Positions 23,892 to 31,920 of a DNA stretch of 34,906 bases are shown here, one piece after another (position 1 is the stretch's first letter; the number at the start of each line of letters is the position of its first letter). The position numbers and the translations under genes are program-made. The stretch comes from Anoxybacillus pushchinoensis. GTDB taxonomy: Bacteria > Bacillota > Bacilli > Bacillales > Anoxybacillaceae. Under the pieces are notes generated by a model, which saw only the letters and a program-made list of their open reading frames with translations, did no database searches and had not been told where the DNA came from. Location of the stretch: contig NZ_FOJQ01000026.1 of assembly GCF_900111795.1 (NCBI RefSeq), positions 1 to 34,906 of the forward strand, in the 5' to 3' direction.

Positions 23892-24350
23892 ATGGGAGAT
23901 GTTGAAGGGGGTGGAGATGTTTGCGACTCATTTTATGTGAGTTTGTTATGCGCACATATGGCGTATCAACATCATGAGCATGCAGATGGTTCTGGTGCAC
24001 CGCGCGGATTAAAAGAAACGAACATTCATTTGTACGCTCAAATATGTACGATTGCGAATGAATATGAAAACTTAATTTCAACGGAATTTGTACCGCCGCA
24101 CGAAGCGCTTGAAATTATTATGGCGCGAAGTAGTATTCGATATAGCCAGCAGCTCGTACGGTTGTTCGTTGATACGATTCCTGCTTATTTGCCGGGAACG
24201 ACAGTGAAAATGAGCGACGGAAGAAACGCAATCGTGACAAAGATTGTTGAGCATATGCAACGTCCATATGTCCGATATATGGATACACATGAGGAAATTT
24301 CGCTTGTTGATCATCCGTCGCTCCTCATTGCCGGACAGGCAATTTTATAG
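23892..24350 (+). pseudogene. Degenerate, 5'-truncated HD-GYP-domain gene
   Basis: The recognisable part starts at AYQHHEHADGSGAPRGL, the HD-GYP motif with Ala for Tyr, and continues through ICTIANEYENLI where active enzymes have VADxFDALT. It ends with a GTTVKMSDGRNAIVTKI-type beta tail common in Bacillus HD-GYP proteins. The catalytic HD pair and about 60 upstream residues are absent, so c-di-GMP hydrolysis is unlikely. The best ribosome site (AAGGGGGTGGAG) serves ATG 23917 in another frame (MFATHFM, stop TGA 23938), suggesting an indel near 23936. The true start is uncertain. It ends nose to nose with the yfkK-like gene. Confidence 0.55.
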
Positions 24351-24563
24351 TTTTTTTCGCAAGTTTCCAAGCTCTTCAGCGATTGCTTGCATTTCGCTTG
24401 GACTAAATGTTTGCTTTTTCATCACCATATCGTATATATCTTTTAATTCATCGTATAGCTGTTCATCGAAATGGTCCGGTTTAATGGCATCAAAATTTAA
24501 TACTTTCAGCTTTTCTTTTATTTGTTCAATCATTTGTTCAACGGATAAATGCACATTCGTCAT
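24345..24563 (-). CDS. yfkK: UPF0435 / DUF1128 small protein (YfkK-like)
   Basis: About 72 residues, helical and acidic, with MIEQIKEKLKVLNFDAIKPD and DELKDIYDMVMKK, then FSPSEMQAIAEELGNLRKK. This matches the Bacillus YfkK family of unknown function. Start choice is uncertain: ATG 24563 has AAAGG directly against it, while a GTG three codons later has better spacing; a longer start at 24587 seems less likely. It is divergent from the phosphatase gene, as in B. subtilis. Confidence 0.85.
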   Translation of the reverse strand: MTNVHLSVEQMIEQIKEKLKVLNFDAIKPDHFDEQLYDELKDIYDMVMKKQTFSPSEMQAIAEELGNLRKKL

Positions 24564-24598
24564 CCTTTCGTATATGATTGTGTTCATTGTACCATGGT

Positions 24599-24627
24599 TT
24601 GACCGTTCATTCTACTTATTCTACGTT
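24599..24627 (+). promoter_or_regulatory. Possible promoter of yfkJ-type operon
   Basis: TTGACC, 17-base spacer, TACGTT, 15 bases before the yfkJ ATG. The -35 is good and the -10 is poor; the very short leader makes this doubtful. Confidence 0.3.
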
Positions 24628-24642
24628 ATGAGGTGAAAAGCA

Positions 24643-25113
24643 ATGATTCGGGTGTTATTTGTTTGTTTAGGCAACATATGTCGTTCTCCAATGGCAGAAG
24701 CTGTATTTCGTCACCTTGTAAAACAAGAAGGGCTCGATCATGTCATTTCTGTTGATTCGGCAGGAACGGGCAATTGGCATGTGGGGAAACCACCACATCA
24801 TGGGACTCAGCGTATTTTAACGGAAAAACAAATTGACTTTACAGGGTTAAAAGCACGTCAAATTTCAAAAGAAGATTTTCATACATTCGATTATATTATC
24901 GGAATGGATAGCGATAATATCGCTCATCTTCGTCGCCTTGTTGGCGATTCGTCGCACGCTGTTATTGCTCGTTTTATGGATTTTGTGCCAAACCGTCGCG
25001 TAGACGATGTCCCTGATCCGTACTTTACAGGAAATTTTGAAGAAGTGTACGAATTAGTCGAAGAAGGATGTAAACATATATTAGAGCGAATAAAACGAGA
25101 TCATTCGTTGTAA
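24643..25113 (+). CDS. yfkJ: Low-molecular-weight protein tyrosine phosphatase (YfkJ)
   Basis: 156 residues with the P-loop VCLGNICRSP (nucleophile Cys8, Arg14) at the N-terminus and the general-acid segment VPDPYFTGNFEEVYELV near the C-terminus. It removes phosphate from tyrosine (in some relatives arginine) residues of proteins in the cytoplasm. GAGGTGAAAAG precedes the ATG. Two small downstream genes follow with short gaps in the order yfkJ-yfkI-yfkH known from B. subtilis, where the operon is linked to stress. Confident. Confidence 0.95.
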   Translation: MIRVLFVCLGNICRSPMAEAVFRHLVKQEGLDHVISVDSAGTGNWHVGKPPHHGTQRILTEKQIDFTGLKARQISKEDFHTFDYIIGMDSDNIAHLRRLVGDSSHAVIARFMDFVPNRRVDDVPDPYFTGNFEEVYELVEEGCKHILERIKRDHSL

Positions 25114-25126
25114 GGGGGAGAAGACG

Positions 25127-25390
25127 ATGGGAAAGGGGAAATGGATTGCATTAGCAGGGATAGCTTTGTTGTTAGCGAATAACAAAACAAGACAAGTCAT
25201 TAAAGAAACGTGTCGTGAGTGGATGGATAGCGTAGAACAAGTAAAGGAGACTGTTCATCAAACGAGACAACATGTAGACGAGATGATGAATGATTTGCAG
25301 TTTATTGTGAATAAACTAAGTGAAGTGAAAGAAACAACACCGCAAGTGATGGAGTGGATAGAGGAGCTGATTCGTAAACGTTCCTCGTAG
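25127..25390 (+). CDS. Small hypothetical protein (YfkI position)
   Basis: 87 residues: a short N-terminal hydrophobic helix (WIALAGIALLLANN) followed by a long charged amphipathic helix rich in Glu, Gln and Lys. It resembles YtxH-like membrane-anchored helical proteins in shape, and its place between yfkJ and the yfkH-type gene suggests it is the YfkI equivalent. Function unknown. GGGGGAG is upstream of the ATG. Confidence 0.75.
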   Translation: MGKGKWIALAGIALLLANNKTRQVIKETCREWMDSVEQVKETVHQTRQHVDEMMNDLQFIVNKLSEVKETTPQVMEWIEELIRKRSS

Positions 25391-25409
25391 AAGCGAGGTG
25401 GGGTGGGAG

Positions 25410-26243
25410 ATGATTGTTAGCTTTTCTGTTGTTCGTGAGCTAATGAAACGGTTTGAAGAAGATGAAATTTTTGATTTATCCGCTGAGTTAGCATATTTCT
25501 TTTTGCTGTCGCTATTTCCATTTTTACTGTTTTTGTTAACGTTTTTATCGTATTTGCCTATCCCGCACGAAGATGTGATCGCCTTTTTCAGTCAATATGC
25601 GCCAAGCGAAACGGCGCATTTAATTGAGACAAACATTAAACAACTTATAGCAGCGCAAAGTGGAAAGTGGTTATCTTTTAGCGTGCTTGCTACGGTGTGG
25701 GCTGCATCGAACGGTATGTCGGCCATTATTCGGGCATTAAATCGAGCATACGATGTGAAAGAAACACGCTCTTTTCTCGTTGCTCGTGGAGTTTCGATTT
25801 TGCTTACTTTTGCGATGATTTTTGTCATTATTGTCGCGCTCGTCTTCCCTGTATTCGGAAAAATGATCGGTACATTTCTTTTTTCAGCGTTTGGTCTTTC
25901 TGATGTGTTTTTACACGTATGGGAAACGATTCGTTGGTTTGTTAGCTTTGTCATTTTATTTTTTGTTTTTTCTGTGTTATACGTTTTTGCCCCAAGCAAA
26001 CATGTCCGGTTTCGCGACGTATGGATAGGAGCGTTATTTGCGACTGTAGGTTGGATGGGCGTCTCACTTGCTTTTTCTACCTATGTAAACCAGTTCGGTA
26101 ACTATTCTGCGATGTATGGCAGCTTAGGCGGAATTATTGCGTTAATGGTTTGGTTTTATTTATCTGGCATGATGATTGTATTAGGTGGGGAGCTAAACGC
26201 TATTCTTTGTTGTAAACGAGAAGGAAATATGCGCATACGGTAG
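25410..26243 (+). CDS. yfkH: YihY/BrkB-family membrane protein (YfkH)
   Basis: 277 residues with about six membrane helices and family segments ELAYFFLLSLFPFLLFLLTF near the start, WAASNGMSAIIRALNRAYDV in the middle, and YGSLGGIIALMVWFYLSGMM near the end. The family was once called ribonuclease BN but is not a nuclease; its transport or envelope role is unclear. ATG 25410 with GAGGTGG upstream is preferred over an in-frame GTG at 25398. It is the last gene of the yfkJIH-type operon. Confidence 0.9.
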   Translation: MIVSFSVVRELMKRFEEDEIFDLSAELAYFFLLSLFPFLLFLLTFLSYLPIPHEDVIAFFSQYAPSETAHLIETNIKQLIAAQSGKWLSFSVLATVWAASNGMSAIIRALNRAYDVKETRSFLVARGVSILLTFAMIFVIIVALVFPVFGKMIGTFLFSAFGLSDVFLHVWETIRWFVSFVILFFVFSVLYVFAPSKHVRFRDVWIGALFATVGWMGVSLAFSTYVNQFGNYSAMYGSLGGIIALMVWFYLSGMMIVLGGELNAILCCKREGNMRIR

Positions 26244-26303
26244 TTATTCCCTCTTATAAAAAGGGCGCTTAAAAGCGAAAATAGTGATGAAGGGGGATTG
26301 ACG

Positions 26304-26408
26304 ATGACGAAAAAGACGAAAAAAGACGGCGGAACAAAGCAAAAAGGAAAAAACCGCCCGAAACATAAAACGAGTAGCAGTGCGAATGGACAAAACGGAT
26401 ATCACTAA
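26304..26408 (+). CDS. Small basic protein, 34 residues
   Basis: ATG 26304, with AAGGGGGA seven bases upstream, opens MTKKTKKDGGTKQKGKNRPK and ends in a Ser/Asn/Gln/Gly tail, TAA 26406-26408. It is very basic and low-complexity, reminiscent of short Bacillus spore-associated or nucleic-acid-binding peptides (SspP- or YuzL-like in style), but I cannot name a family. A perfect terminator follows its stop at once, which supports a real gene. Confidence 0.65.
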   Translation: MTKKTKKDGGTKQKGKNRPKHKTSSSANGQNGYH

Positions 26409-26412
26409 AGAG

Positions 26413-26441
26413 AAGAGGGATGCGGCACGCATCCCTCTTTA
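26413..26441. terminator. Bidirectional terminator
   Basis: AAGAGGGATGCG pairs perfectly over 12 bases with CGCATCCCTCTT around a three-base loop. It separates the small basic gene from the convergent BH0509-type gene. Confidence 0.8.
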
Positions 26442-26591
26442 TTCTGCGATTTCTTCGTAATGATAGTATGTTTGGTTGTAAATATGTTCGATTTCTTCAT
26501 CAGTCATATAAACGAGTTGTTCTTGATTAAAGCTCCGTAATTTTGTAATAAACTCAATCATATTTTTTCTTTCTTCTCTACTCATCATCAT
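26439..26591 (-). CDS. BH0509-family small protein
   Basis: 50 residues from the first of three tandem ATGs (GGGGAGA lies just upstream), or 48 from the third. The core MSREERKNMIEFITKLRSFN and YMTDEEIEHIYNQTYYHYEE matches a small Bacillaceae family known as BH0509, of unknown function. A well-formed promoter and a palindrome lie in its leader. It is predicted soluble and helical. Confidence 0.75.
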   Translation of the reverse strand: MMMSREERKNMIEFITKLRSFNQEQLVYMTDEEIEHIYNQTYYHYEEIAE

Positions 26592-26602
26592 CGCTCTCCC
26601 CT

Positions 26603-26616
26603 CTGTTTTAAAACAG
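26603..26616. promoter_or_regulatory. Palindrome CTGTTTTAAAACAG
   Basis: A perfect 14-base palindrome in the leader of the BH0509-type gene, just before its ribosome binding site and shortly after the expected transcription start. It could be an operator; the regulator is unknown. Confidence 0.35.
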
Positions 26617-26634
26617 TTTGTTTTGTTTAATTGT

Positions 26635-26664
26635 ATTATATAACAGAGGCTTAAAAAGCGTCAA
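26635..26664 (-). promoter_or_regulatory. Sigma-A promoter of the BH0509-family gene
   Basis: Minus strand TTGACG (26664-26659), 18-base spacer, TATAAT (26640-26635). It overlaps the 3' end of the upstream MFS gene. Confidence 0.6.
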
Positions 26665-27823
26665 TGTTTTTTTCTTGTTTTTTTGAAAAATATTTTGAAA
26701 ATTTCGTGAGCGGACGCTGGGCAAGTAATAAAAGAAACAGTAGCGAACTCACGCTAAAGAAAAATAGCCTTTCTTGCTGTTGTAATACAATGCCCCCAAT
26801 CGCAGGCCCACATATGCTGCCGATGCTATATAACATCCCGCATAAAATGTTGCCGACAGGAAGAAGTGATTTTGGCAACAAATCGGTCATATACGCCATG
26901 CCGAGCGAAAAAAGTGAACCGACAAACATACCTGCGACAAAAAAGGTGACTGTCAACGGCACAGGAGAAATGAACCATTGTGCAATGATAAAGCAGATCG
27001 ATCCGACGGTTAACGAAACGGTGATCATCGCTTTTCGCGAGAAGCGATCACTTAATACGCCAAGCGGGAGTTGAAAAGCGATACCGCCAAGCGCAAACGC
27101 CGGAAGCATTATCGCGACCGTCTCAACATGTAGTCCATTTCGCAAGGCGTAAATCGGAAACATGCTATGGAGTGAAGCTTCTAAAAATCCGTAGCCAAAC
27201 GGCAATAACAATGCGGGCCACGCTTGTTTCCAAGCATGAAAAAAGCGTAGCGTGCCAATTTTTTCAGCTTGCTCTGTTTCAGGATAGGCATGCGGGAGAA
27301 AAAATAATAACATCCATCCACATAAGCTAAGCAATGATGAAACAATGAACGGCAACGACTCATGTATGTGAACAAGCGGAACGAGAAGCGGACCGATCAT
27401 AAAGCCGACCCCAAACGACAAACCGTATAACGAAATGTTGCGACCTCGTCGGTGAGCGGGCGAAGCAGACGTAATCCATGTTTGAGAACCGAAATGAAGA
27501 ATATGGTCGCCAATTCCGATTAACAAACGAAGCACAAACCAAAACGATAGTGATGATGAAATCGGAAACATCGCTAAAGAAGCAATAACGATCGCTCCAC
27601 CGAGCATAATAAGACGTTTAAAGCCGTAGCGGCGAAGTGGGCGTTCTAAAAACGGAGAGACGATTAGGACGCCGATATACATCGCTGTCGCATGTATGCC
27701 GCTCAACGAAGAACGAATGCCGCTCTGTTCAAAGATGACAGAAATGAGCGGTAACAACAGTCCTTGAGAAAGCCCTGAAATCATGACGATGCTAACTAAG
27801 ATGAAAAAATGACGTTGTTGCAT
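26651..27823 (-). CDS. yfkF: MFS transporter (YfkF-like)
   Basis: 390 residues and about twelve membrane helices, with MFS loop motifs RPLRRYGFKRLIMLGG (between helices 2 and 3) and GVLSDRFSRKAMI (between helices 8 and 9). It probably exports small molecules with proton exchange; substrate unknown. Its place between the yfkH- and yfkD-type genes matches B. subtilis YfkF. ATG 27823 is preferred over an in-frame start eight codons upstream because AGGAGGT lies four bases before it. It is divergent from yfkD. Confidence 0.87.
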   Translation of the reverse strand: MQQRHFFILVSIVMISGLSQGLLLPLISVIFEQSGIRSSLSGIHATAMYIGVLIVSPFLERPLRRYGFKRLIMLGGAIVIASLAMFPISSSLSFWFVLRLLIGIGDHILHFGSQTWITSASPAHRRGRNISLYGLSFGVGFMIGPLLVPLVHIHESLPFIVSSLLSLCGWMLLFFLPHAYPETEQAEKIGTLRFFHAWKQAWPALLLPFGYGFLEASLHSMFPIYALRNGLHVETVAIMLPAFALGGIAFQLPLGVLSDRFSRKAMITVSLTVGSICFIIAQWFISPVPLTVTFFVAGMFVGSLFSLGMAYMTDLLPKSLLPVGNILCGMLYSIGSICGPAIGGIVLQQQERLFFFSVSSLLFLLLLAQRPLTKFSKYFSKKQEKNIDAF

Positions 27824-27973
27824 AATGACCTCCTGTAATACGTTCACTATGTTCGATGTTAAAACGTTTCATGAAAAGAAGCAACAATGGTGGATTTTTT
27901 TTATGGAAAGGATAAATTGCTCACTTTTGAAAAAAATAACGATGAACGACGGAAAAAGAAAGGAGTTTACACC

Positions 27974-28750
27974 ATGAAAAGATGGTTTGCTTTAAGCATG
28001 ATACTCATTTTCGCATGTATGCCAACGATTAGTGAAGCAACTGTCAAGCTCCCGCCATCGGTCATTGACATTTCAAAAGAAAATACGTATCCGAATCCGA
28101 CACAAAATTTGCCGTATTTACAACCGAGCGAATTAGCAAAACAACTGCTTCAGTCGGCGAATGTAAAAATTGAAAATCCGGAATTAATTCGTCTTTTAAA
28201 CGAATCGTCGATTTCAAGCACGCCATTTGCGATCGGTTACGAAGCGACGATTTATTTAGGGCAATGGCCATTGAATTACGAATCGACAGAAACATCGACC
28301 AACTGGGAGTATCAAAAAGTAAATACGAATTTTATTGACAATCGTGGTGGGAAAACGGCTGTTCGATTGACGTATCGCCAAGAGATGCAAAAACAAGTGC
28401 GCGGTGGGTTGACCGCAAACATCCCGAATGAAGAAGATGTGAAAAAAATGATGCTTTTAACAGCGATGAAAAAGACGAATTTACCGCTCTCTTTTAGCAC
28501 GTGGATCGGCATGGGGACGAAAAAGGAACAAGCATATAACGTTCCGCCGAAAAAGTTAGGCTATTTATATGCTTACGCCCCGGCGGTCAATGAAAAAGGA
28601 AAAGTGACGTATGGCGAAGTATATATCGTCTTAAAGGGAAAGAAAAAAAGCATTGTCGTGAAAAACGTAACATCGCAAGGTATCGGTGCTTGGATTCCGG
28701 TGCAAGACCGAATTTCATTCGCTTTTGTCGCAAGCGACGTACCACGATGA
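27974..28750 (+). CDS. yfkD: YfkD-family exported protein
   Basis: 258 residues with a clear signal peptide (MKRWFALSMILIFACMPTIS then EA), followed by an extracytoplasmic domain containing FAIGYEATIYLGQWPLNYES and TNWEYQKVNTNFIDNRGG, which match the YfkD family of Bacillaceae. Its function is unknown; the family is linked to sporulation or envelope only by context. ATG 27974, preceded by AAAGGAG, is preferred over an in-frame start 29 codons upstream that would mask the signal peptide. It is monocistronic, with a strong terminator. Confidence 0.9.
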   Translation: MKRWFALSMILIFACMPTISEATVKLPPSVIDISKENTYPNPTQNLPYLQPSELAKQLLQSANVKIENPELIRLLNESSISSTPFAIGYEATIYLGQWPLNYESTETSTNWEYQKVNTNFIDNRGGKTAVRLTYRQEMQKQVRGGLTANIPNEEDVKKMMLLTAMKKTNLPLSFSTWIGMGTKKEQAYNVPPKKLGYLYAYAPAVNEKGKVTYGEVYIVLKGKKKSIVVKNVTSQGIGAWIPVQDRISFAFVASDVPR

Positions 28751-28754
28751 CAAG

Positions 28755-28786
28755 AAAAAGCTTGTCGAATGCCCGACAAGCTTTTT
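28755..28786. terminator. Bidirectional terminator between yfkD and yfkAB
   Basis: AAAAAGCTTGTCG pairs perfectly over 13 bases with CGACAAGCTTTTT around a six-base loop. The stop of the convergent gene touches its edge. Confidence 0.9.
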
Positions 28787-29910
28787 TATCGTTCAATTTT
28801 TGCTTTTCGCGTCGTAAAATCAACGTCTGGGTAATAACGGTTTTTCACGAGGACGTTCGGTCCTAAACATTTCACCGCAGGGCAGTGGCAGTTTAGTGAT
28901 TTTGCTAAATGAGATGCCATCCATTTGTCATAAGCAGAAAGAAGCGAGTCGGTTTGAATGTTTCCGAGCGTCGGTTCATCACCGAAATCAGTCACAATGA
29001 TATCACCTGTAAAGATGTTGACGTTTAACCGTGAACGTCCATCTGGATCGTTTCGTACTGTAACATTTTTACTTGCATATAAACGTTTTAACAACGCTAA
29101 ATCTTCTTCGTTGTCGCTGCACGGATAAAATGGTAACGTACCGAACAACATCCATACGTTTTCATCTCGTATATCGAGCAAATGATGAATCGTTTCGCGC
29201 AGTTCATCGAGCGTTAATGTTTCCAAGTTGCTCGCAAAGTCGCTCGGATACATCGGATGTACTTCGTGCCGTTTACAACCCATTTCGTTTACAATTTGGC
29301 GATGAATTGTTTCTAAATGTGGACGCGTCCGTTTATTTAGCATCGTTTCCGCGGATACGATGACGCCCGTTTTCGAAATGGCACGTGCATTTTCAATCAT
29401 GCGTATAAAATAACGTTCACGCTGTGCAACGGTCGGCTTTTTCTCCATCATCGCAAAGCCGCCTTCGACAAAATCATCGATCGTGCCCCAATTATGCGAA
29501 ATGTGCAAAACATCTAAGTAAGGGATGATTTTTTCGTACCGTTCTAAATCGAGCGTTAAGTTCGAGTTGATTTGTGTGCGCACCCCCCGCTCATGTGCGT
29601 ATTTTAACAGCGGCACGACGTATTGCTCAACAGATTTCATCGAAAGCATTGGTTCACCGCCTGTAATGCTTAACGAGCGCAAGTGCGGAATTTCATCGAG
29701 ACGGCGAAGAAGAAGATCAAGCGGCAACGCCTCAGGATCTTTCGTACGCAACGTATAACCGACTGCACAATGCTCACAACGCATATTACAGAGCGTCGTT
29801 GTCGTAAACTCGATATTTGTCAACTGCATGCTGCCGTACTGTTCAACGTCCATATATGCTTCCCACGGATCAAACGTAGGAGTAATTGCTTGACGCAATA
29901 ATGTTCCCAT
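28786..29910 (-). CDS. yfkAB: Radical SAM / CxCxxxxC protein YfkAB
   Basis: 374 residues. The radical-SAM cluster motif is CNMRCEHC (Cys41, Cys45, Cys48), followed by SITGGEPMLS. The C-terminal CHCPAVKC gives the second, CxCxxxxC motif that defines the YfkAB family. The split yfkA and yfkB of early B. subtilis annotation correspond to one protein like this. A radical-based modification is expected but the substrate is unknown. ATG 29910 has AAAAGGAG seven bases upstream and is preferred over an in-frame TTG two codons earlier. Confidence 0.92.
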   Translation of the reverse strand: MGTLLRQAITPTFDPWEAYMDVEQYGSMQLTNIEFTTTTLCNMRCEHCAVGYTLRTKDPEALPLDLLLRRLDEIPHLRSLSITGGEPMLSMKSVEQYVVPLLKYAHERGVRTQINSNLTLDLERYEKIIPYLDVLHISHNWGTIDDFVEGGFAMMEKKPTVAQRERYFIRMIENARAISKTGVIVSAETMLNKRTRPHLETIHRQIVNEMGCKRHEVHPMYPSDFASNLETLTLDELRETIHHLLDIRDENVWMLFGTLPFYPCSDNEEDLALLKRLYASKNVTVRNDPDGRSRLNVNIFTGDIIVTDFGDEPTLGNIQTDSLLSAYDKWMASHLAKSLNCHCPAVKCLGPNVLVKNRYYPDVDFTTRKAKIER

Positions 29911-29970
29911 AATCAAGCTCCTTTTAATTAAAATAGACCTAACGATAATTATGCAAACGAAATGGAACGA

Positions 29971-29999
29971 TTGTCAACGATGTTGCGATTGTGTACGAT
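29971..29999 (+). promoter_or_regulatory. Promoter of the SE1561-family gene
   Basis: TTGTCA, 17-base spacer, TACGAT, about 23 bases before the start codon. Reasonable sigma-A match. Confidence 0.45.
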
Positions 30000-30022
30000 A
30001 AAGAAAAAGCGAGGTGACGACG

Positions 30023-30217
30023 TTGGGCAACGCAGTATCAGATCAAAATCTACAACTATCCTATTTAAAAACGCGCTTAAATATGTTTCTTGAAGTGCTC
30101 GAAACGCTCGATCCAGAAACGGCCGAATTAGAAGACATTGACCGTCTTATTCAAATGATTGATGATTTAGAAATGAAATACGAGCGGTTTAAAAAAGATT
30201 GGGAAAAAAGTCGCTAA
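30023..30217 (+). CDS. SE1561-family small protein (YfjT-like)
   Basis: 64 residues, acidic and helical: YLKTRLNMFLEVLETLDPET, then DIDRLIQMIDDLEMKYERFK. It matches the small SE1561 family of Bacillales; its place next to pdaA and yfkAB suggests it is the B. subtilis YfjT equivalent. Function unknown. TTG 30023 with GAGGTG about six bases upstream is the likeliest start; an in-frame GTG three codons earlier is possible. The stop lies in the terminator loop. Confidence 0.8.
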   Translation: MGNAVSDQNLQLSYLKTRLNMFLEVLETLDPETAELEDIDRLIQMIDDLEMKYERFKKDWEKSR

Positions 30218-30230
30218 GCGGCTTTTTTTT
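30204..30230 (+). terminator. Terminator of the SE1561-family gene
   Basis: AAAAAAGTCGC pairs with GCGGCTTTTTT (one G-T pair) around TAA, ending in eight T. Confidence 0.85.
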
Positions 30231-30246
30231 GCGTTTAAAAAAGATG

Positions 30247-30252
30247 TATAAT
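30247..30252 (+). promoter_or_regulatory. -10 box of the fumarase gene
   Basis: TATAAT about 55 bases before the fumarase ATG. No convincing -35 is seen at 16-18 bases. Confidence 0.35.
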
Positions 30253-30308
30253 ACAAGTGGAGAATTCGAAAAATTGTTACATATTGAACAAAGGGGAAGG
30301 GTTATAGG

Positions 30309-31832
30309 ATGGAAAAGTTTCAAGAGAGTATGTACAAGCTAATCGTTGAGACGTCAACAAAATTGCCGAAAGATGTACGCCGCGCCATCGCTAAGGCGAA
30401 GATGCGTGAAAATGCTGGAACGAGGGCGGCGATGTCGCTTGCTACGATCGTACAAAACATTCAAATGGCAGATGAAAATGTATCGCCGATTTGTCAAGAT
30501 ACCGGATTGCCGACATTTAAAATTAAAGTCCCTGTAGGCGTCAATCAAATGGAGATGAAAGAAGCGATTCGTCGAGCGATCGCTCAAGCAACGAAAGACG
30601 GAAAATTGCGTCCAAACTCCGTTGATTCGCTAACAGGCGAAAATAGCGGTGATAATTTAGGGATCGGGCTACCTGTCATCAAATTCGAGCAATGGGAAAA
30701 AGATTACATTGATGTTCGCTTAATTTTAAAAGGTGGCGGCTGTGAAAATAAAAACATTCAATATAGCTTACCGTGTGAGTTAGAAGGGCTCGGTCGTGCC
30801 GGTCGTGACTTAGATGGCATTCGTAAATGTATTTTACATGCGGTATATCAAGCACAAGGACAAGGCTGTAGCGCTGGATTTATTGGCGTCGGCATTGGCG
30901 GTGATCGTTCCTCTGGATACGATTTAGCAAAGGAACAGTTATTCCGTTCTGTTGACGATGTGAACCCGAATGAAGACTTGCGCAAATTAGAAGAATATAT
31001 TATGGAAGCAGCCAATAAACTCGGCATCGGTACGATGGGATTTGGTGGAGAAACGACGTTGCTCGGCTGTAAAATCGGTGTCATGGACCGCATCCCTGCA
31101 AGCTTTTTCGTTTCCGTCGCATACAACTGTTGGGCGTTTCGTCGCTTAGGCGTCATCATTGATCCGAGTACAGGGGACATTCAAGAATGGCTATATCAAG
31201 AGGGGGACGACGTCGACTTCCAACAAGAAAAAACCGAAGTTGTGGGCGAAGGGCGTGAAGTGGTGCTTGAAGCGCCAATTACAGAAGAACAAATTCGCTC
31301 ATTAAAAGTCGGCGATGTCGTTCGCATTAACGGCATGATTTATACAGGTCGCGATGCGATTCATAAACATTTAATGGACCATGATGCCCCTGTGGATTTA
31401 AACGGTCAAATCATTTATCACTGTGGGCCGGTGATGTTAAAAGATGAAAATGGTAAATGGCACGTGAAAGCAGCGGGTCCGACGACAAGCATTCGTGAAG
31501 AACCGTATCAAGGGGAAATTATGAAAAAATTTGGTATTCGTGCTGTCATCGGAAAAGGTGGCATGGGGGCGAAAACGTTGGCGGCGTTAAAAGAACATGG
31601 GGGCGTGTATTTAAATGCCATCGGTGGTGCAGCTCAATATTATGCGGACTGTATCCAATCCGTTGAAGGTGTTGACTTTTTAGAGTTTGGTATTCCAGAA
31701 GCGATGTGGCATTTGCGTGTAAAAGACTTTACCGCCGTCGTCACGATGGATTCGCACGGAAACAGCTTGCACGAAGACGTCGAAAAATCATCGCTTGAAA
31801 AATTAGCCCAGTTTAAAGAACGTGTATTTTAA
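30309..31832 (+). CDS. fumA: Class I fumarate hydratase (4Fe-4S, FumA/B type)
   Basis: 507 residues with fused alpha and beta parts, as in FumA/FumB. Iron-sulfur cysteines are expected in SPICQDTGLPTFKIKVPVG, GGGCENKNIQYSLPC-type and LLGCKIGVMDRIP. The beta part has IYTGRDAIHKHLMDHDAPVD and IRAVIGKGGMGAKTLAALK. It interconverts fumarate and malate in the TCA cycle. B. subtilis uses the unrelated class II enzyme, so this gene is a marker of the thermophile-like lineage. AAGGGGAAGGG lies upstream of the ATG. Monocistronic, with its own terminator. Confidence 0.95.
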   Translation: MEKFQESMYKLIVETSTKLPKDVRRAIAKAKMRENAGTRAAMSLATIVQNIQMADENVSPICQDTGLPTFKIKVPVGVNQMEMKEAIRRAIAQATKDGKLRPNSVDSLTGENSGDNLGIGLPVIKFEQWEKDYIDVRLILKGGGCENKNIQYSLPCELEGLGRAGRDLDGIRKCILHAVYQAQGQGCSAGFIGVGIGGDRSSGYDLAKEQLFRSVDDVNPNEDLRKLEEYIMEAANKLGIGTMGFGGETTLLGCKIGVMDRIPASFFVSVAYNCWAFRRLGVIIDPSTGDIQEWLYQEGDDVDFQQEKTEVVGEGREVVLEAPITEEQIRSLKVGDVVRINGMIYTGRDAIHKHLMDHDAPVDLNGQIIYHCGPVMLKDENGKWHVKAAGPTTSIREEPYQGEIMKKFGIRAVIGKGGMGAKTLAALKEHGGVYLNAIGGAAQYYADCIQSVEGVDFLEFGIPEAMWHLRVKDFTAVVTMDSHGNSLHEDVEKSSLEKLAQFKERVF

Positions 31833-31835
31833 TGG

Positions 31836-31869
31836 AAATCCGTCTAGTGATGAGCTAGGCGGATTTTTT
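31836..31869 (+). terminator. Terminator of the fumarase gene
   Basis: AAATCCGTCTAG pairs with CTAGGCGGATTT (one G-T pair) around TGATGAG, followed by a T run. Confidence 0.88.
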
Positions 31870-31920
31870 ATATCTCTTTTTGCACAACCTATTATTGAAA
31901 TGGATACGGAGGTGCAAGCA

